From positions 1,674,001 through 1,738,000 of the forward strand of contig NZ_CP048272.1 of the NCBI RefSeq assembly GCF_019469425.1: DNA of 64,000 nucleotides. Direction: 5' to 3'. The DNA comes from Bifidobacterium asteroides (GTDB taxonomy: Bacteria > Actinomycetota > Actinomycetes > Actinomycetales > Bifidobacteriaceae). The translations under genes and the position numbers were made by a program. The notes below the pieces were generated by a model. That model was given only the letters and a program-made list of their open reading frames with translations. It did no database searches and had not been told where the DNA came from. Of this stretch, positions 1 through 8,736 are shown one piece after another (positions within the stretch are counted from its first letter, which is position 1; the number at the start of each line of letters is the position of its first letter).

Positions 1-786
1 CTTGCGGATGCGCATGGTCGGATAGGGATAGGGCTTGCGCGACAGCTGCTCCAGAACCTGCTCCACATGGTTGTCGTAGATGTGGCAGTCGCCGCCGGTC
101 CAGACGAACTCCCCAGGCTCAAGACCTGCCTGCTGAGCCATCATTAGGGTCAGCAGGGCGTAGGAGGCGATGTTGAAAGGCACGCCTAGGAACATGTCGC
201 AGGAGCGCTGGTAGAGCTGGCAGCTCAGCCTGCCATCGGCCACATAGAACTGGAAGAGCGCATGGCAGGGAGGCAGGGCCATGCTGTCAACCTGGGCTGG
301 ATTCCAAGCAGTGACGATCATTCGGCGGGAGTCCGGGTGAGCGCGGATCAGATCCAGCACCTTGGCGATCTGGTCAATGGTGCGATGGGGGTCCTCGGGC
401 GTCGGGGCAGGCCAGCTGCGCCACTGGACCCCATAGACCGGGCCCAGATCACCGGTTTCCGGATCGGCCCATTCGTCCCAGATATGCACGCGGTTCTCCT
501 GCAACCAGCGCACGTTCTGCGACCCCTTGAGGAACCAAAGCAACTCGTAAGCGATGCCCCGGAAGTAGACCTTCTTGGTGGTGATCAGCGGGAAGGAACG
601 GGACAGATCGAATCGCATCTGCCGCCCGAACAGGGATATGGTCCCGGTGCCCGTCCTGTCGGACTTCAGGGTGCCCTCCCGCAGGACAGTGCGCATCAGG
701 TCCTCATAAGGGGTGGGGATGTCCGAGACGGGACGCTCGGGGATGCGTGTACGAATATGCTGCAGTTCTTCGGAAGTCAAGGCCAT
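1..786 (-). CDS. thyA: Thymidylate synthase (3' end outside window)
   Basis: Methylates dUMP to dTMP with methylene-tetrahydrofolate in the cytosol, for de novo dTTP supply. 262 codons are read from the ATG at 786 to the window edge with no stop. The N-terminal phosphate-binding Arg ([10 protein letters not shown]), the GRQMRFDL segment, the catalytic Cys in [12 protein letters not shown], the [16 protein letters not shown] folate/dUMP segment and HIYDNHVEQ are all present. Only the last residues of the conserved C-terminus are missing. It is divergent from the OsmC-like gene across a gap of about 140 bases. In many bacteria folA follows thyA, but that would lie outside this window. Confidence 0.96.
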   Translation of the reverse strand, partial: MALTSEELQHIRTRIPERPVSDIPTPYEDLMRTVLREGTLKSDRTGTGTISLFGRQMRFDLSRSFPLITTKKVYFRGIAYELLWFLKGSQNVRWLQENRVHIWDEWADPETGDLGPVYGVQWRSWPAPTPEDPHRTIDQIAKVLDLIRAHPDSRRMIVTAWNPAQVDSMALPPCHALFQFYVADGRLSCQLYQRSCDMFLGVPFNIASYALLTLMMAQQAGLEPGEFVWTGGDCHIYDNHVEQVLEQLSRKPYPYPTMRIRK

Positions 787-929
787 GCGGCCATACTATC
801 AAGTCCTCGGTCAGCTGAGCGTGCCCCAGTGACGAAACACACAGTCTGGGTTAGATTGGAGGAGCAGGTCCGGCCACAGGCTCGGATCAGGATGACGCAC
901 CCGGCCGGGTGCCGGACAAGGAGGAACAG

Positions 930-1343
930 ATGGGCAAAAGACTTTGGGTCGAACGCGACAAGGACGGCACCTGGAACGCCTATGGCGACAATGGGGCCCA
1001 CATCACCTTCGGCAAGGGCGAGGGCCAATTCAACCCGGGCGACCTAATGAAGATCGCTCTGGCCGCCTGCGGAGCCCTTTCCAGCCAATTTGCTGTGGAG
1101 AGCGCCCTGGGCAAGGACAAGGGGGCGAAAATCGTGGTGGACGGCACCTATGACGCCGACGATGACGCCTACCTGAGCTTCGACGAGCAGGTGGACGTCG
1201 ATGCCACTTCGGCCAAGCTGGCCCAGGATGATGCGGACAAGCTGGAGGAGCGAGTCCGCCGCCATATCGCCAAGTCCTGCACGGTGGCGCACACCTATCA
1301 GCGGGAGACCCCGGTCAGGATCTCCGTGAAGGTTCGCCACTGA
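930..1343 (+). CDS. OsmC/Ohr-like peroxide-detoxification family protein
   Basis: A 137-residue single-domain protein of the OsmC/Ohr superfamily, whose members reduce organic hydroperoxides with paired cysteines. Two family-typical cysteines are visible, one in the ALAACGALSS helix and one in AKSCTVAHTY. The start chosen is the ATG at 930, preceded by a good ribosome binding site (AAGGAGG at 918-924); an earlier in-frame ATG at 909 has none. It stands alone and converges on the Usp gene. The OsmC fold is well supported; the exact substrate and the Ohr versus OsmC versus YhfA subfamily are not resolved. Confidence 0.78.
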   Translation: MGKRLWVERDKDGTWNAYGDNGAHITFGKGEGQFNPGDLMKIALAACGALSSQFAVESALGKDKGAKIVVDGTYDADDDAYLSFDEQVDVDATSAKLAQDDADKLEERVRRHIAKSCTVAHTYQRETPVRISVKVRH

Positions 1344-1361
1344 TCCGACAAGACAAGAGTA

Positions 1362-1422
1362 GAGGAGCGGGGGCCCCTAGGTTCATGGAACTTCTGGTGT
1401 CTCCGCTCCTCGTCGTTGCTTT
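1362..1422 (+). terminator. Terminator-like hairpin after the OsmC-like gene
   Basis: GAGGAGCGG (1362-1370) pairs exactly with CCGCTCCTC (1403-1411). A small inner GTTC/GAAC stem lies between them, and a T-rich stretch follows on the + strand. It lies between two convergent genes and could stop transcription from both sides. Confidence 0.5.
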
Positions 1423-1440
1423 TGCCGGATTGGCCTGCCC

Positions 1441-2487
1441 TTACTCCTCGTGTTCGGGGTCGATGGTCGACTCCAGGTCGGCTAGCTGCTCCGGTCTGGC
1501 CGAATCCACAGAGACCTGCTCCACGCCGGTGATCTCAGCCACATCGGTAGTTTCAGCAGCATCGGCTGCAGCCTTGAGTCCGGACTCCTCGGCCTCCACG
1601 TACTTGCGCGGCACCACGTAGACGGGACTGACGGCATGCTGCAGGAGCCCCTGGCTGGTCGATCCCAGCAGAAGCCCGGTGAAGCCGCCGCGACCACGCG
1701 AGCCGACCACAACTACGTCGTGTGTCTTGCTGGCCTGGGTCAGAGCCTCCACAGCCGATCCCGGCACCACGGTCTTGTTGATGCGCAGATCGGGATAGGC
1801 CTTCATGAGCGGAGTGATTCGGGTATTGAGATCATCCATATAAGAGTCCATGACGCTGCGCTCCTCGGCCGAACCCGTTCCGGTCAATCCGGAGATATTG
1901 GGCACTGCCGACATGACGTCCAGTTCGGCATTCCAGCTGTCGGCGAAGGCAGCGGCGATCTGCAGGGCCTTAAGACCCCACTTGGACTCGTCGGAACCCA
2001 CGGCAACCCGCTTGATGTCGTTGCTCAAGTGCATCAGGTTGCCGTCGTCGTCGGTGTAAGGAACGACCACGATTGGGCAGTAGGCATAGGCAGGCAGGCT
2101 GGAACTGGTGGTGCCCAGCAGGCGCTCAGCCAAGCCGCCCTTGCCCCGGTTTCCGATGACAATCAGCCGGTAGTTGCGGCTCAACTCCACGAAGACCGAT
2201 GAAGGATCCCCTGTCACAATCAGCGTGGCTGCACCGACACCCTGCTCATCGGCGATGGCCTTGGCCTTGGAGAGAATCTCCTGAGCGTCGTTGTGAGCCG
2301 CTACGTCGTCCCCCATGGTGGTGTATGTCGCATCGAAGGATACAGCCGCATACGAGGGAAGAGAATATGCGCAGACGATTTGCAGGGTCAGCCCCGCATG
2401 CTTAGCGTAATTGGCGGCCCACCACGCCGCCTTGTAGCTGGCGTCCGAGCCATCGACGCCTACTAGAACAGCCTTGTCGTTGCTCAT
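1441..2487 (-). CDS. Tandem universal stress protein (two UspA domains)
   Basis: 348 residues with two UspA domains (about 5-145 and 158-297) and an acidic C-terminal tail of about 50 residues. Each domain ends in the ATP-binding signature G-2x-G-9x-G-(S/T): GNRGKGGLAERLLGTTS in the first and GSRGRGGFTGLLLGSTS in the second. The tandem layout is common in actinobacteria, where such proteins bind ATP and act in starvation or redox stress. The ATG at 2487 sits behind a purine-rich AAAGGAGG. The gene is monocistronic. The acidic tail (rich in Ala, Asp, Glu) has no recognised function. Confidence 0.92.
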   Translation of the reverse strand: MSNDKAVLVGVDGSDASYKAAWWAANYAKHAGLTLQIVCAYSLPSYAAVSFDATYTTMGDDVAAHNDAQEILSKAKAIADEQGVGAATLIVTGDPSSVFVELSRNYRLIVIGNRGKGGLAERLLGTTSSSLPAYAYCPIVVVPYTDDDGNLMHLSNDIKRVAVGSDESKWGLKALQIAAAFADSWNAELDVMSAVPNISGLTGTGSAEERSVMDSYMDDLNTRITPLMKAYPDLRINKTVVPGSAVEALTQASKTHDVVVVGSRGRGGFTGLLLGSTSQGLLQHAVSPVYVVPRKYVEAEESGLKAAADAAETTDVAEITGVEQVSVDSARPEQLADLESTIDPEHEE

Positions 2488-2612
2488 CCGACGACCTCCT
2501 TTGGACTTGGCGATGACAAACCGACACCGCTCTTTCTGCCAGAATATCTCATGCAGACCTCTTCAATAAGTCGGCAGGGGCCGACACGCGAGGAACTTCG
2601 ACTCTGAATATG

Positions 2613-2634
2613 CAAAACGCCCCCGTAGGGGCGT
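2613..2634 (-). terminator. Rho-independent terminator of the NlpC/P60 gene
   Basis: On the minus strand a perfect 7-bp stem (ACGCCCC / GGGGCGT, 2617-2634) with a 4-base loop is followed by TTTTG. It lies 24 bases past the NlpC/P60 stop codon. Confidence 0.8.
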
Positions 2635-2657
2635 CGAGCCTGCACAAAAATATGGCC

Positions 2658-3395
2658 TTAGACCAGACGACGGTAGTTGAAGGTCTGATAGACCGCCTGA
2701 ACCTTGACACTCTTGCCAGGGGACGGGGCGTGAATCATTCGTCCGCCGCCAACGTAAATGCCCACATGGCTACCATCAGGGGCAACCATCAGGTCGCCAG
2801 GCGCCGGATCGGTGACCGGCACGCCAGCCGAACCCTGGGCAGCGGCTATGCGGGGCAGGCTGATGCCGAAGTGGGCGAACACATACTGGGTGAATCCAGA
2901 GCAGTCGAAGCCCGTAGCTGGATCGGTCCCGCCAAACACATAAGGAATCCCCTGGAACTGAAGGGCGTAGTTGACCACATCAGTACCCGTGCCGGAGACG
3001 GGTGCATCGATACCTGTGCTGGTAGTGCTGGTGGTGCTGGTACGAGCAGCCGAACGACTGACCTGTTGCGAGGACTGGCGCCGACTTGCTGCAGCCTGGG
3101 CCTGCTCTTGAGCCTGCTGGGCCCTGACTTCGGCATCCTTCTCGGCCTGAGACTTGGTGGCAGGAACATTCAAAGACTCAATGCCACCCCAGCTGCTGTC
3201 CTTTTCGACAGTGGTGGCCGTCGACTCGGTCAACAGGTCGGCACGCACCTTGCTGCCGGGAGTGAATGAACGCGACGAAGTAACTACGGCTTCACTGCCG
3301 TCGCTGGCCTGAGCCACGGCGGGTATACCGATGGAAAGCATGCCGCAGATTGCGACAGCTGCCATCATACTCACAGACTTGTGTGTTTTTTTCAT
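2658..3395 (-). CDS. Secreted NlpC/P60 peptidoglycan endopeptidase
   Basis: A 245-residue exported protein. It has a signal peptide (KKTHK, a hydrophobic core, then VAQA), a low-complexity Ala/Gln/Ser/Thr linker (about 80-130) and a C-terminal NlpC/P60 domain. The catalytic Cys is in FDCSGFTQYV, the His in GSHVGIYVG and the third polar residue in MIHAP. Enzymes of this fold cut gamma-D-Glu to diamino-acid bonds in peptidoglycan stems during cell separation or wall turnover. The ATG at 3395 (MKKTHK) was chosen because it opens the signal peptide; neither it nor the GTG at 3413 has a strong ribosome binding site. A CHAP hydrolase lies just upstream on the same strand, so the two may serve the same process. 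Confidence 0.9.
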   Translation of the reverse strand: MKKTHKSVSMMAAVAICGMLSIGIPAVAQASDGSEAVVTSSRSFTPGSKVRADLLTESTATTVEKDSSWGGIESLNVPATKSQAEKDAEVRAQQAQEQAQAAASRRQSSQQVSRSAARTSTTSTTSTGIDAPVSGTGTDVVNYALQFQGIPYVFGGTDPATGFDCSGFTQYVFAHFGISLPRIAAAQGSAGVPVTDPAPGDLMVAPDGSHVGIYVGGGRMIHAPSPGKSVKVQAVYQTFNYRRLV

Positions 3396-3465
3396 CGGGC
3401 ACAATTCTATCACGTATTGGGAACAAGGACTAACTATACGAGGATACGATCTGCACAGCCAAGAA

Positions 3466-4377
3466 TCAATAGTGGATATAGCTCAGAGCATGCACATTCG
3501 ACAAGGTGCGAGAGTATGTCTTTCCGTTCATGACGGCACCACACTCAGAGGTGACGATGGAACCGTCGGGGTTGATCTTCTCGACGATGGCCACATGACC
3601 ATAGGTGGGATCCGAACCTTCCTGACCGGCCTGGAAGACCACGATGTCACCGACATTGCGCGGCGTATTGTCCACCCAATAGCCCAAGGAGCTGGCAGAG
3701 CCGGACCAGTCCTTAGCATTGCCCATGTGCGAACCCACCGGCAGTCCCAGCTGGTGACGACGGACGTAGGCCCACCAGGTGCACTGGCTGAACTCGTAGA
3801 CATTGCCCGCATCACCAGTGGCATGGTTGGGATTGAACCCTGCCGGCAGGACTGATCGGTTGGCATCCATCAGCACAGCCACGACCGGATTGTTGGCCAG
3901 TGATTTGGACATCTGTCCGGCATCAAGTTCGGATTCGCCCAGCTCCCAGCTGCCCTCGTTGCGCTGTGAGGCCGTCGGCAGGGGCTGACGGTAATCAGAT
4001 CGGGAGACTCTTGCGCCACCATTTGCGCTGGAGGAGCCAGCAGAGGATGAGGGGGTGACCAAATTGATGGCTACGCTGTCGGCCAAAGGCAGGGACCAGT
4101 CGCCCCGAGCCTGACTGACGGCCATGGAGGAGGCGGCAGCACCGACCAAAACAGTCAGGGCCGAGCCGGTCATGATATGGGAGCGACGGGCTGAGGCCTT
4201 GGCCGCCAGACGAATGGAGCGACGGGTTCGAGGGGCCACCTCGTTGAGCTTGGCAGTCAGGGCATCATCAAGACCCTCAGTGCCCGCTGCCTGGGTTACG
4301 CCTGACGATCGGCCGGTCGACCAACTGCCGACACCTGCGCCTCGCCTGGCCGAAGCCCTGTGCGCAGCATGCTTCAT
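3466..4377 (-). CDS. Membrane-anchored or secreted CHAP-domain amidase/peptidase
   Basis: 303 residues. The cytoplasmic N-terminus is long and basic (about 65 residues, with RRSIRLAAKASARR), followed by one hydrophobic segment (about 70-90), a Ser-rich linker and a C-terminal CHAP domain. The catalytic Cys is in EFSQCTWWAYVRR and the His in PTYGHVAIVEK. CHAP enzymes cleave peptidoglycan amide bonds. The ATG at 4377 has GGGAG nine bases upstream. The unusually long N-terminus before the membrane segment suggests either an inner-membrane anchor or a very long signal peptide. Related bifidobacterial CHAP proteins are secreted; the specific bond cut is unknown. Confidence 0.87.
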   Translation of the reverse strand: MKHAAHRASARRGAGVGSWSTGRSSGVTQAAGTEGLDDALTAKLNEVAPRTRRSIRLAAKASARRSHIMTGSALTVLVGAAASSMAVSQARGDWSLPLADSVAINLVTPSSSAGSSSANGGARVSRSDYRQPLPTASQRNEGSWELGESELDAGQMSKSLANNPVVAVLMDANRSVLPAGFNPNHATGDAGNVYEFSQCTWWAYVRRHQLGLPVGSHMGNAKDWSGSASSLGYWVDNTPRNVGDIVVFQAGQEGSDPTYGHVAIVEKINPDGSIVTSECGAVMNGKTYSRTLSNVHALSYIHY

Positions 4378-4670
4378 CTAGAATCACTCCCGTTTATGTT
4401 CCGACGCGACTTTCGTGCCGTATCACGAGCCATCACAAGGGAACACCATAACGCAAACGAGAACCCAGGCCAAATAACCTGAATTGTCCATACTGGTGTA
4501 CTCAAGCATGGCTTCGGTGGTCGCTCATCTTCGACAACCACGGAATACGCTAGGATTATACGGACATGAGGCGGACATGAGCAAACCCAAATGCGTGCCG
4601 TCTGTCACGGCGTGTCCATCGGTTGTGAACCCTGCTTGGTCCACCCTGAGCGAACCAGGCTCATACGAGG
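4378..4670. other. Intergenic stretch between CHAP gene and manA
   Basis: 293 bases without a convincing gene. It holds the upstream region of the CHAP gene and the 3' side of manA. I see a short direct repeat (CGGACATGAG twice, near 4560-4580) and a weak hairpin TGAGC/GCTCA near 4648-4664 that could serve as a manA terminator. Short + strand frames here have no ribosome binding site or recognisable domain. Confidence 0.5.
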
Positions 4671-6056
4671 TCAGACCGGGGTCGAAGCCAGAAGGAAGGA
4701 CCCGCCGACATCGTCGGAATTTTCAGGCATGGCGATGTCGACACGGCCATCTTCGGAGGGAATGAAGAGGGCCTGTCCCTGATTCAGCACACATGATTGG
4801 TCAGCGACTGCGCAACGGATCCGCCCATCTGTGCAGACGATGATGCGCGGTCCCCTTCGGGGAATCACCAGGCGGCGAGGCCCCAGACGCTCTATCAGAT
4901 CCCCGTAGCGCTGCTGAAGCCTGTTAAGCAGAGGCCAGCTGGCGCCACCCTCCTCCACATGTCCGTAAACCAGCATGTACTCGTTGATTTTTGGCCGGTA
5001 GGTCACCATATTATGCATGATCAAGGTGGCGATCATGGAGCTGGACGGATCGATGGGAGCTGAAGGCTGGCAGTCTAGGCTGTGCAGGAGGTTGGGAATG
5101 TCCCGATGCTTGGGGGTCATGCCGGCTCTGAGCACATTGTCGGAGTTGGTCATAATCTCTGCCGCAGTGCCATGGATGTATGCGTGAGGCGTCCCTGCGG
5201 GGATATAGACCGAATCGCCTTCCTCCAGGTCCACGGGGTTGAGCATGAGCAGACAGAGAACGGCGGGATCATCCGGAAAGGCCCGGGCGGCACACAGGGC
5301 ATGGTCCAGCACAGCTCCCGCCCGTCTGGACCGCAGCCGCCCGACGGCAGTCTCCAAGGCTTCCTCCAGGCCTCGGGCCGCCTCTGGTTCGGCAGTCACG
5401 GCGGCATGGAAGGCCCGGAAGATACGTCGGCGGGAGTCCGGCCAGATCAAGGAGGAGACCGGCATCATGGCATCAGCCGAAGCGAAGCGGGCCGGAGGAA
5501 CCCCCAAGTGGAAGGTGCGGGCGGTCAGAGCCTCGGTCATGAGCTCGGCCAGAGGGTGATCCACGGCGCGCAGGAGAGTCAGCTGCGTGGCGATGGTCGC
5601 GAAGCCTACACAGGCCTGAAAGGGCTCCAGGGCTACCACCATCTCGTTCTTGGCCAGCCTGTCGTGAAAGGAGCGGCTGGGATCGTCGTCAGGCACCCCC
5701 AGTGCATTCTCACGGTTGAAGCCGGCACGAGCCTCGAAATCGAGCGGATGCACCTGCAGGGATAGAGGGATGCGAGCTGAGATGATCTTGAACAGGTAGG
5801 GCAGGGTGGGACCGAAAAGGCGGGAGTCGCGCTCTCCCAGCATGGCCATGGGACTGTGGCGAATAGCCTCAGTCAACGGAATGAGCGAGCCATCGGGCAG
5901 GGTCAGGGTCGAGGGGGATTCGGTGTGCCCGCTGAACCACATTTCCGCCAAGGCATCCCCCTGGCGTTCGTCTGAATCATGCAGATGGAACATGCGCTGC
6001 AGTCGATCATGCGAGCCCCAGGCGTAGTGCTTCTCCACAGCTTGGATCGGATACAC
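4671..6056 (-). CDS. manA: Mannose-6-phosphate isomerase, class I
   Basis: Interconverts mannose-6-phosphate and fructose-6-phosphate with a bound Zn2+. 461 residues from the GTG at 6056, chosen because AAAGGGGAG lies directly upstream; longer readings to 6122 add non-family sequence. Zinc ligands are visible in SLQVHPLDFEA (Gln and His) and in the glutamate-bearing stretch after it. The cupin signature EGDSVYIPAGTPHAYIHG and the catalytic-Arg region (SDNVLRAGMTPKHRDI) are intact. The family core is N-terminal; the C-terminal part is a second cupin-like domain. It lies head to head with the DUF2530 gene, leaving about 140 bases for promoters. Confidence 0.93.
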   Translation of the reverse strand: MYPIQAVEKHYAWGSHDRLQRMFHLHDSDERQGDALAEMWFSGHTESPSTLTLPDGSLIPLTEAIRHSPMAMLGERDSRLFGPTLPYLFKIISARIPLSLQVHPLDFEARAGFNRENALGVPDDDPSRSFHDRLAKNEMVVALEPFQACVGFATIATQLTLLRAVDHPLAELMTEALTARTFHLGVPPARFASADAMMPVSSLIWPDSRRRIFRAFHAAVTAEPEAARGLEEALETAVGRLRSRRAGAVLDHALCAARAFPDDPAVLCLLMLNPVDLEEGDSVYIPAGTPHAYIHGTAAEIMTNSDNVLRAGMTPKHRDIPNLLHSLDCQPSAPIDPSSSMIATLIMHNMVTYRPKINEYMLVYGHVEEGGASWPLLNRLQQRYGDLIERLGPRRLVIPRRGPRIIVCTDGRIRCAVADQSCVLNQGQALFIPSEDGRVDIAMPENSDDVGGSFLLASTPV

Positions 6057-6195
6057 GCACTCCCCTTTCCACGGGAAATCCCTCCATGGGCCGGTGCATA
6101 CGAACCCACCAATCCCCGTCATGATAAGACAAGGGCCGAGGCCTGGGCAAGGCGAGGGGGTCGCCGCATGTCATTGCGAACGATACAGTGGGAGT

Positions 6196-6483
6196 ATGAA
6201 GTTGGCTCCCATTTTCGACCCGGATGCCCGCAGGCCATCGCCGCGGCCCGTGCAGGTGGACCTGCGGCGCATCTTCCTGCTCGGCACTGGCGCTTGGATT
6301 CTGGCCCTGGCCGTGGTAGGCATTCTGGCCCTGACCGGAATGACGGTCGCCAAGCCTCTGATTGTCTGCTTGGCCGGAATTGGCGTGGGCATTCTGCTGA
6401 TGATCTGGGAGCATTTCAATCGCTGGGATTATCGTCGTCTTGCCCAGCAACCGGATCCTGAGCCAGAGGAAGCATCAGCGTAA
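6196..6483 (+). CDS. DUF2530-type small membrane protein
   Basis: 95 residues from the ATG at 6196 (GGGAG just upstream). Two hydrophobic segments (about 27-47 and 53-71) form a hairpin in the membrane, followed by WEHFNRWDYRRLAQQ and an acidic tail. Length, topology and the WxxxxRWDYRR end fit the actinobacterial DUF2530 family, whose function is unknown. Its 3' end overlaps that of the facing histidine kinase by 68 bases, with both readings open. Confidence 0.75.
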   Translation: MKLAPIFDPDARRPSPRPVQVDLRRIFLLGTGAWILALAVVGILALTGMTVAKPLIVCLAGIGVGILLMIWEHFNRWDYRRLAQQPDPEPEEASA

Positions 6484-7666
6484 ATGTGCTCCCCTCTCCC
6501 GGCGCACTCCACACAGTGACCGAGCCATGGTGGGTCAGCGCCACATGCTTGACGATGGCCAGCCCCAGGCCGATGCCCACGGCAGTCTCTTCGTTCTGAT
6601 TGTCGGCGCGGTAGAAGCGCTCAAAGATCCTGCCTTGGTCGGTCTTGGATATACCTCGGCCACGATCGACCACTCTGATGATTCCGTAGTGCCCATCCTT
6701 GGAGGCCTGTGCCACCAGGGAGACGGTTGAGCCTGAAGGCGAATACGAGATAGCATTCTCCACCAGCTTGGCCAGGGCCACTCTGATCTGCTGCCCGTCG
6801 CCATGAATCGTCAGTGGCTGGTCGCATCGCCAGCGCAGGGTCACATGGGCCTGGTCGGCTCTATCCTGCTCGTCCTGCACCACCGCACTCATCTGCTCAG
6901 CCACATCAAGCACGTTCTCCCTGCTGGGTTTGATCCGTTCCTGAGCCCGGATCAGCAGAAGGAGATCCTTGAGCACGAGCCCCAGATATGCGCTGTAGCG
7001 CTGGACCGAGGAGGCATCCTTGGAGACGCTGCGCAGATGGCTGCGAAGCAGGTCTGGGTCATCACCCTCCAGATGAGAAGTGGTTTTCAGCTGCGCCGCC
7101 AACTCCTCCAAGGCCTGGACCGGCTTAAGCATCTGCTCGGATACATTGGTCATAAAGGCATCCCTGGTCCGAACGAACCTGACCGAATCGCTCACATCAT
7201 CGATAAGCACCACCACCAAGGACTGGTCGATGCGACCCAGGGTGATCTTGAGCCAGTTCCTTCTGGACACCGCCTGGGCCTGAACACGGGTCGCATCCCC
7301 AGGATTCTCGGCCTCGTCAATCTCCCAATCATCGGATTCCGTGCTCTCAGCTGCAGCATCCAGAGCGAATTCAGTGGGCGTTCGCGTAATCAGATTAAGG
7401 CTGCGTCGGCCGCCCGAAAGCCGTACTTGCGCAATGGCTTCGATGATCTTCGGATTGGAGATCTCGTCATTGCTGACGATTCCCAGCCTGTAGGCATCCG
7501 GGCTGGAGCGAACGACTTCGTCATCGCCATCAACCACAACCGTGGCGGCGGGGATAAGCGCCAGCAAGGCCTGGGTCGAGCCCTCCAAAGCCTCGCCATC
7601 GGCCTGTTCACCATCCTTGCGCCGGTTGCCTATAAGGCTGCGTAGGCGGTCCATGAACCGTCTCAT
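6416..7666 (-). CDS. SenX3/PhoR-like sensor kinase lacking the phosphoacceptor His
   Basis: 416 residues from the ATG at 7666, chosen for its GGAGGG eight bases upstream. A PAS-like N-terminal region (about 35-140) precedes a dimerisation helix and a complete HATPase domain: N box LVENAISYSPSG, G1 DRGRGISKTD, F box IFERFYRAD and G2 GIGLGLAIVKH. In SenX3 the dimerisation helix reads NVSHELKTPV. Here it is NVSEQMLKPV, so the phosphorylated His is Glu177 (codon GAG, complement of 7136-7138). No response regulator is adjacent. The gene is divergent from phoU, as in phosphate-sensing loci of other actinobacteria. It has no transmembrane segment. It may sense phosphate or PhoU status without acting as an autokinase. 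Confidence 0.85.
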   Translation of the reverse strand: MRRFMDRLRSLIGNRRKDGEQADGEALEGSTQALLALIPAATVVVDGDDEVVRSSPDAYRLGIVSNDEISNPKIIEAIAQVRLSGGRRSLNLITRTPTEFALDAAAESTESDDWEIDEAENPGDATRVQAQAVSRRNWLKITLGRIDQSLVVVLIDDVSDSVRFVRTRDAFMTNVSEQMLKPVQALEELAAQLKTTSHLEGDDPDLLRSHLRSVSKDASSVQRYSAYLGLVLKDLLLLIRAQERIKPSRENVLDVAEQMSAVVQDEQDRADQAHVTLRWRCDQPLTIHGDGQQIRVALAKLVENAISYSPSGSTVSLVAQASKDGHYGIIRVVDRGRGISKTDQGRIFERFYRADNQNEETAVGIGLGLAIVKHVALTHHGSVTVWSAPGEGSTFTLMLPLAQDPVAGQDDDNPSD

Positions 7667-7868
7667 AAGGACTTCCCTCCAGTCCGGCGCCGACCCCGGA
7701 CGCTGCGACATCAACCAAGTCTCATCGGCAGTTCCGGCTTTATTCTCGCATATCCGATTATTAATTGCCGCTTCAATGGCCCGACATTCTTCGGTTCTTG
7801 CTTTTTCTTGCCATCCCGGTCACATAGACTGGACTTATATCGTTGACCGATGCCGAAAGGGAATAACA

Positions 7869-8546
7869 ATGCGCGTGATTTTCAACGAAGAGCTGGGGCT
7901 GGTGGCCGACGATCTCGATCGGATGGCCGCCAAGGTCCGCGATGCCATCAAAAAAGCCGGGCGCTCCCTGATGGACAGCGACGTAGAGACGGCCCAGCAA
8001 GTCATCGACGGGGATGCCGATATAGACAACCTCCAGTCCAGCATCATCGATCAATGCATCAGGCTCCTGGCCAAGCAGAGCCCAGTGGCCACTGATCTGC
8101 GGGTGGTGGTCTCTACGCTGAGCCTGTCAGCCACCTTTGAACGCATGGGAGACCTAGCCAGGCACATCGCCGAGACGGCAAGGCGCTCCTACCCCGAACC
8201 GACCCTGCCCGACGAGGTCATCCCCCTGTTCAAGCAGATGCAGGACTTTCTGGACGTCATGGCCGACCGTCTGGTCGAGATGCTCTCCGACAGGGACACG
8301 ACCATAGCCGAGCAGATCATCGTCAGCGATGACAGGATGGACAAGCTCCACCAGCAGACATTCGGCTATGCCCTCTCAGACGACTGGAAGGGGACCAGGC
8401 AGCAGCTGATCGACCTGGTTCTGGTGGCACGGTTTATGGAGCGTCTGGGAGACCATGGCGTCTCGGCGGCCCGGCGCGTGGTCTACATCGTCTCGGGTTT
8501 CGACCCCTCCAAGGACCCCAAGGACCTCGACCTCGATCTGGACTGA
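7869..8546 (+). CDS. phoU: Phosphate-signalling protein PhoU
   Basis: 225 residues, the usual length. It has two three-helix PhoU repeats (about 10-105 and 115-210), each with the E/D-rich metal-binding motif: FERMGDLARHIAE in the first and MERLGDHGVSAARR in the second. PhoU links the Pst phosphate transporter to the PhoR/SenX3 kinase and restrains phosphate uptake. No pst genes are in the window. It is transcribed away from the SenX3-like gene, with about 200 bases between them holding both promoters. The C-terminal DLDLDLD tail is short and acidic. A strong terminator follows. Confidence 0.95.
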   Translation: MRVIFNEELGLVADDLDRMAAKVRDAIKKAGRSLMDSDVETAQQVIDGDADIDNLQSSIIDQCIRLLAKQSPVATDLRVVVSTLSLSATFERMGDLARHIAETARRSYPEPTLPDEVIPLFKQMQDFLDVMADRLVEMLSDRDTTIAEQIIVSDDRMDKLHQQTFGYALSDDWKGTRQQLIDLVLVARFMERLGDHGVSAARRVVYIVSGFDPSKDPKDLDLDLD

Positions 8547-8562
8547 ACAGACAGCAACTGTG

Positions 8563-8604
8563 CGGCCTGTCACCTGACAGTTAATCAGGTGACAGGCCGT
8601 TTTT
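8563..8604 (+). terminator. Strong Rho-independent terminator after phoU
   Basis: GGCCTGTCACCTGA pairs perfectly with TCAGGTGACAGGCC around a 7-base loop and is followed by G and TTTTT. Confidence 0.93.
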
Positions 8605-8631
8605 ACTTCCCCAACCGCCAGGAATGAATAC

Positions 8632-8671
8632 GAAAGGCGGTGCCTTCCACAAAGGGAGAGGGCACCGCCCA
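8632..8671 (-). terminator. Terminator of gpmA
   Basis: On the minus strand GGGCGGTGCC pairs with GGCACCGCC (8661-8670 with 8636-8644), followed by TTTCG. It lies about 65 bases past the gpmA stop. Confidence 0.75.
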
Positions 8672-8736
8672 ATCAGCTTGGATGCTCTGCATTCAAAGTC
8701 CGACTCACATCATCGGATAAATCTATCTAAAAGATC

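Noticed and set aside
262-1047. 261-codon open frame on + opposite thyA
   Set aside because: It runs antisense to thyA and reads into the OsmC-like gene in another frame. The real product is thyA; the reading has no domain or ribosome binding site.
4484-4782. Two short + strand frames upstream of manA's 3' end
   Set aside because: No ribosome binding site, no domain, and they run into the manA coding region on the other strand.
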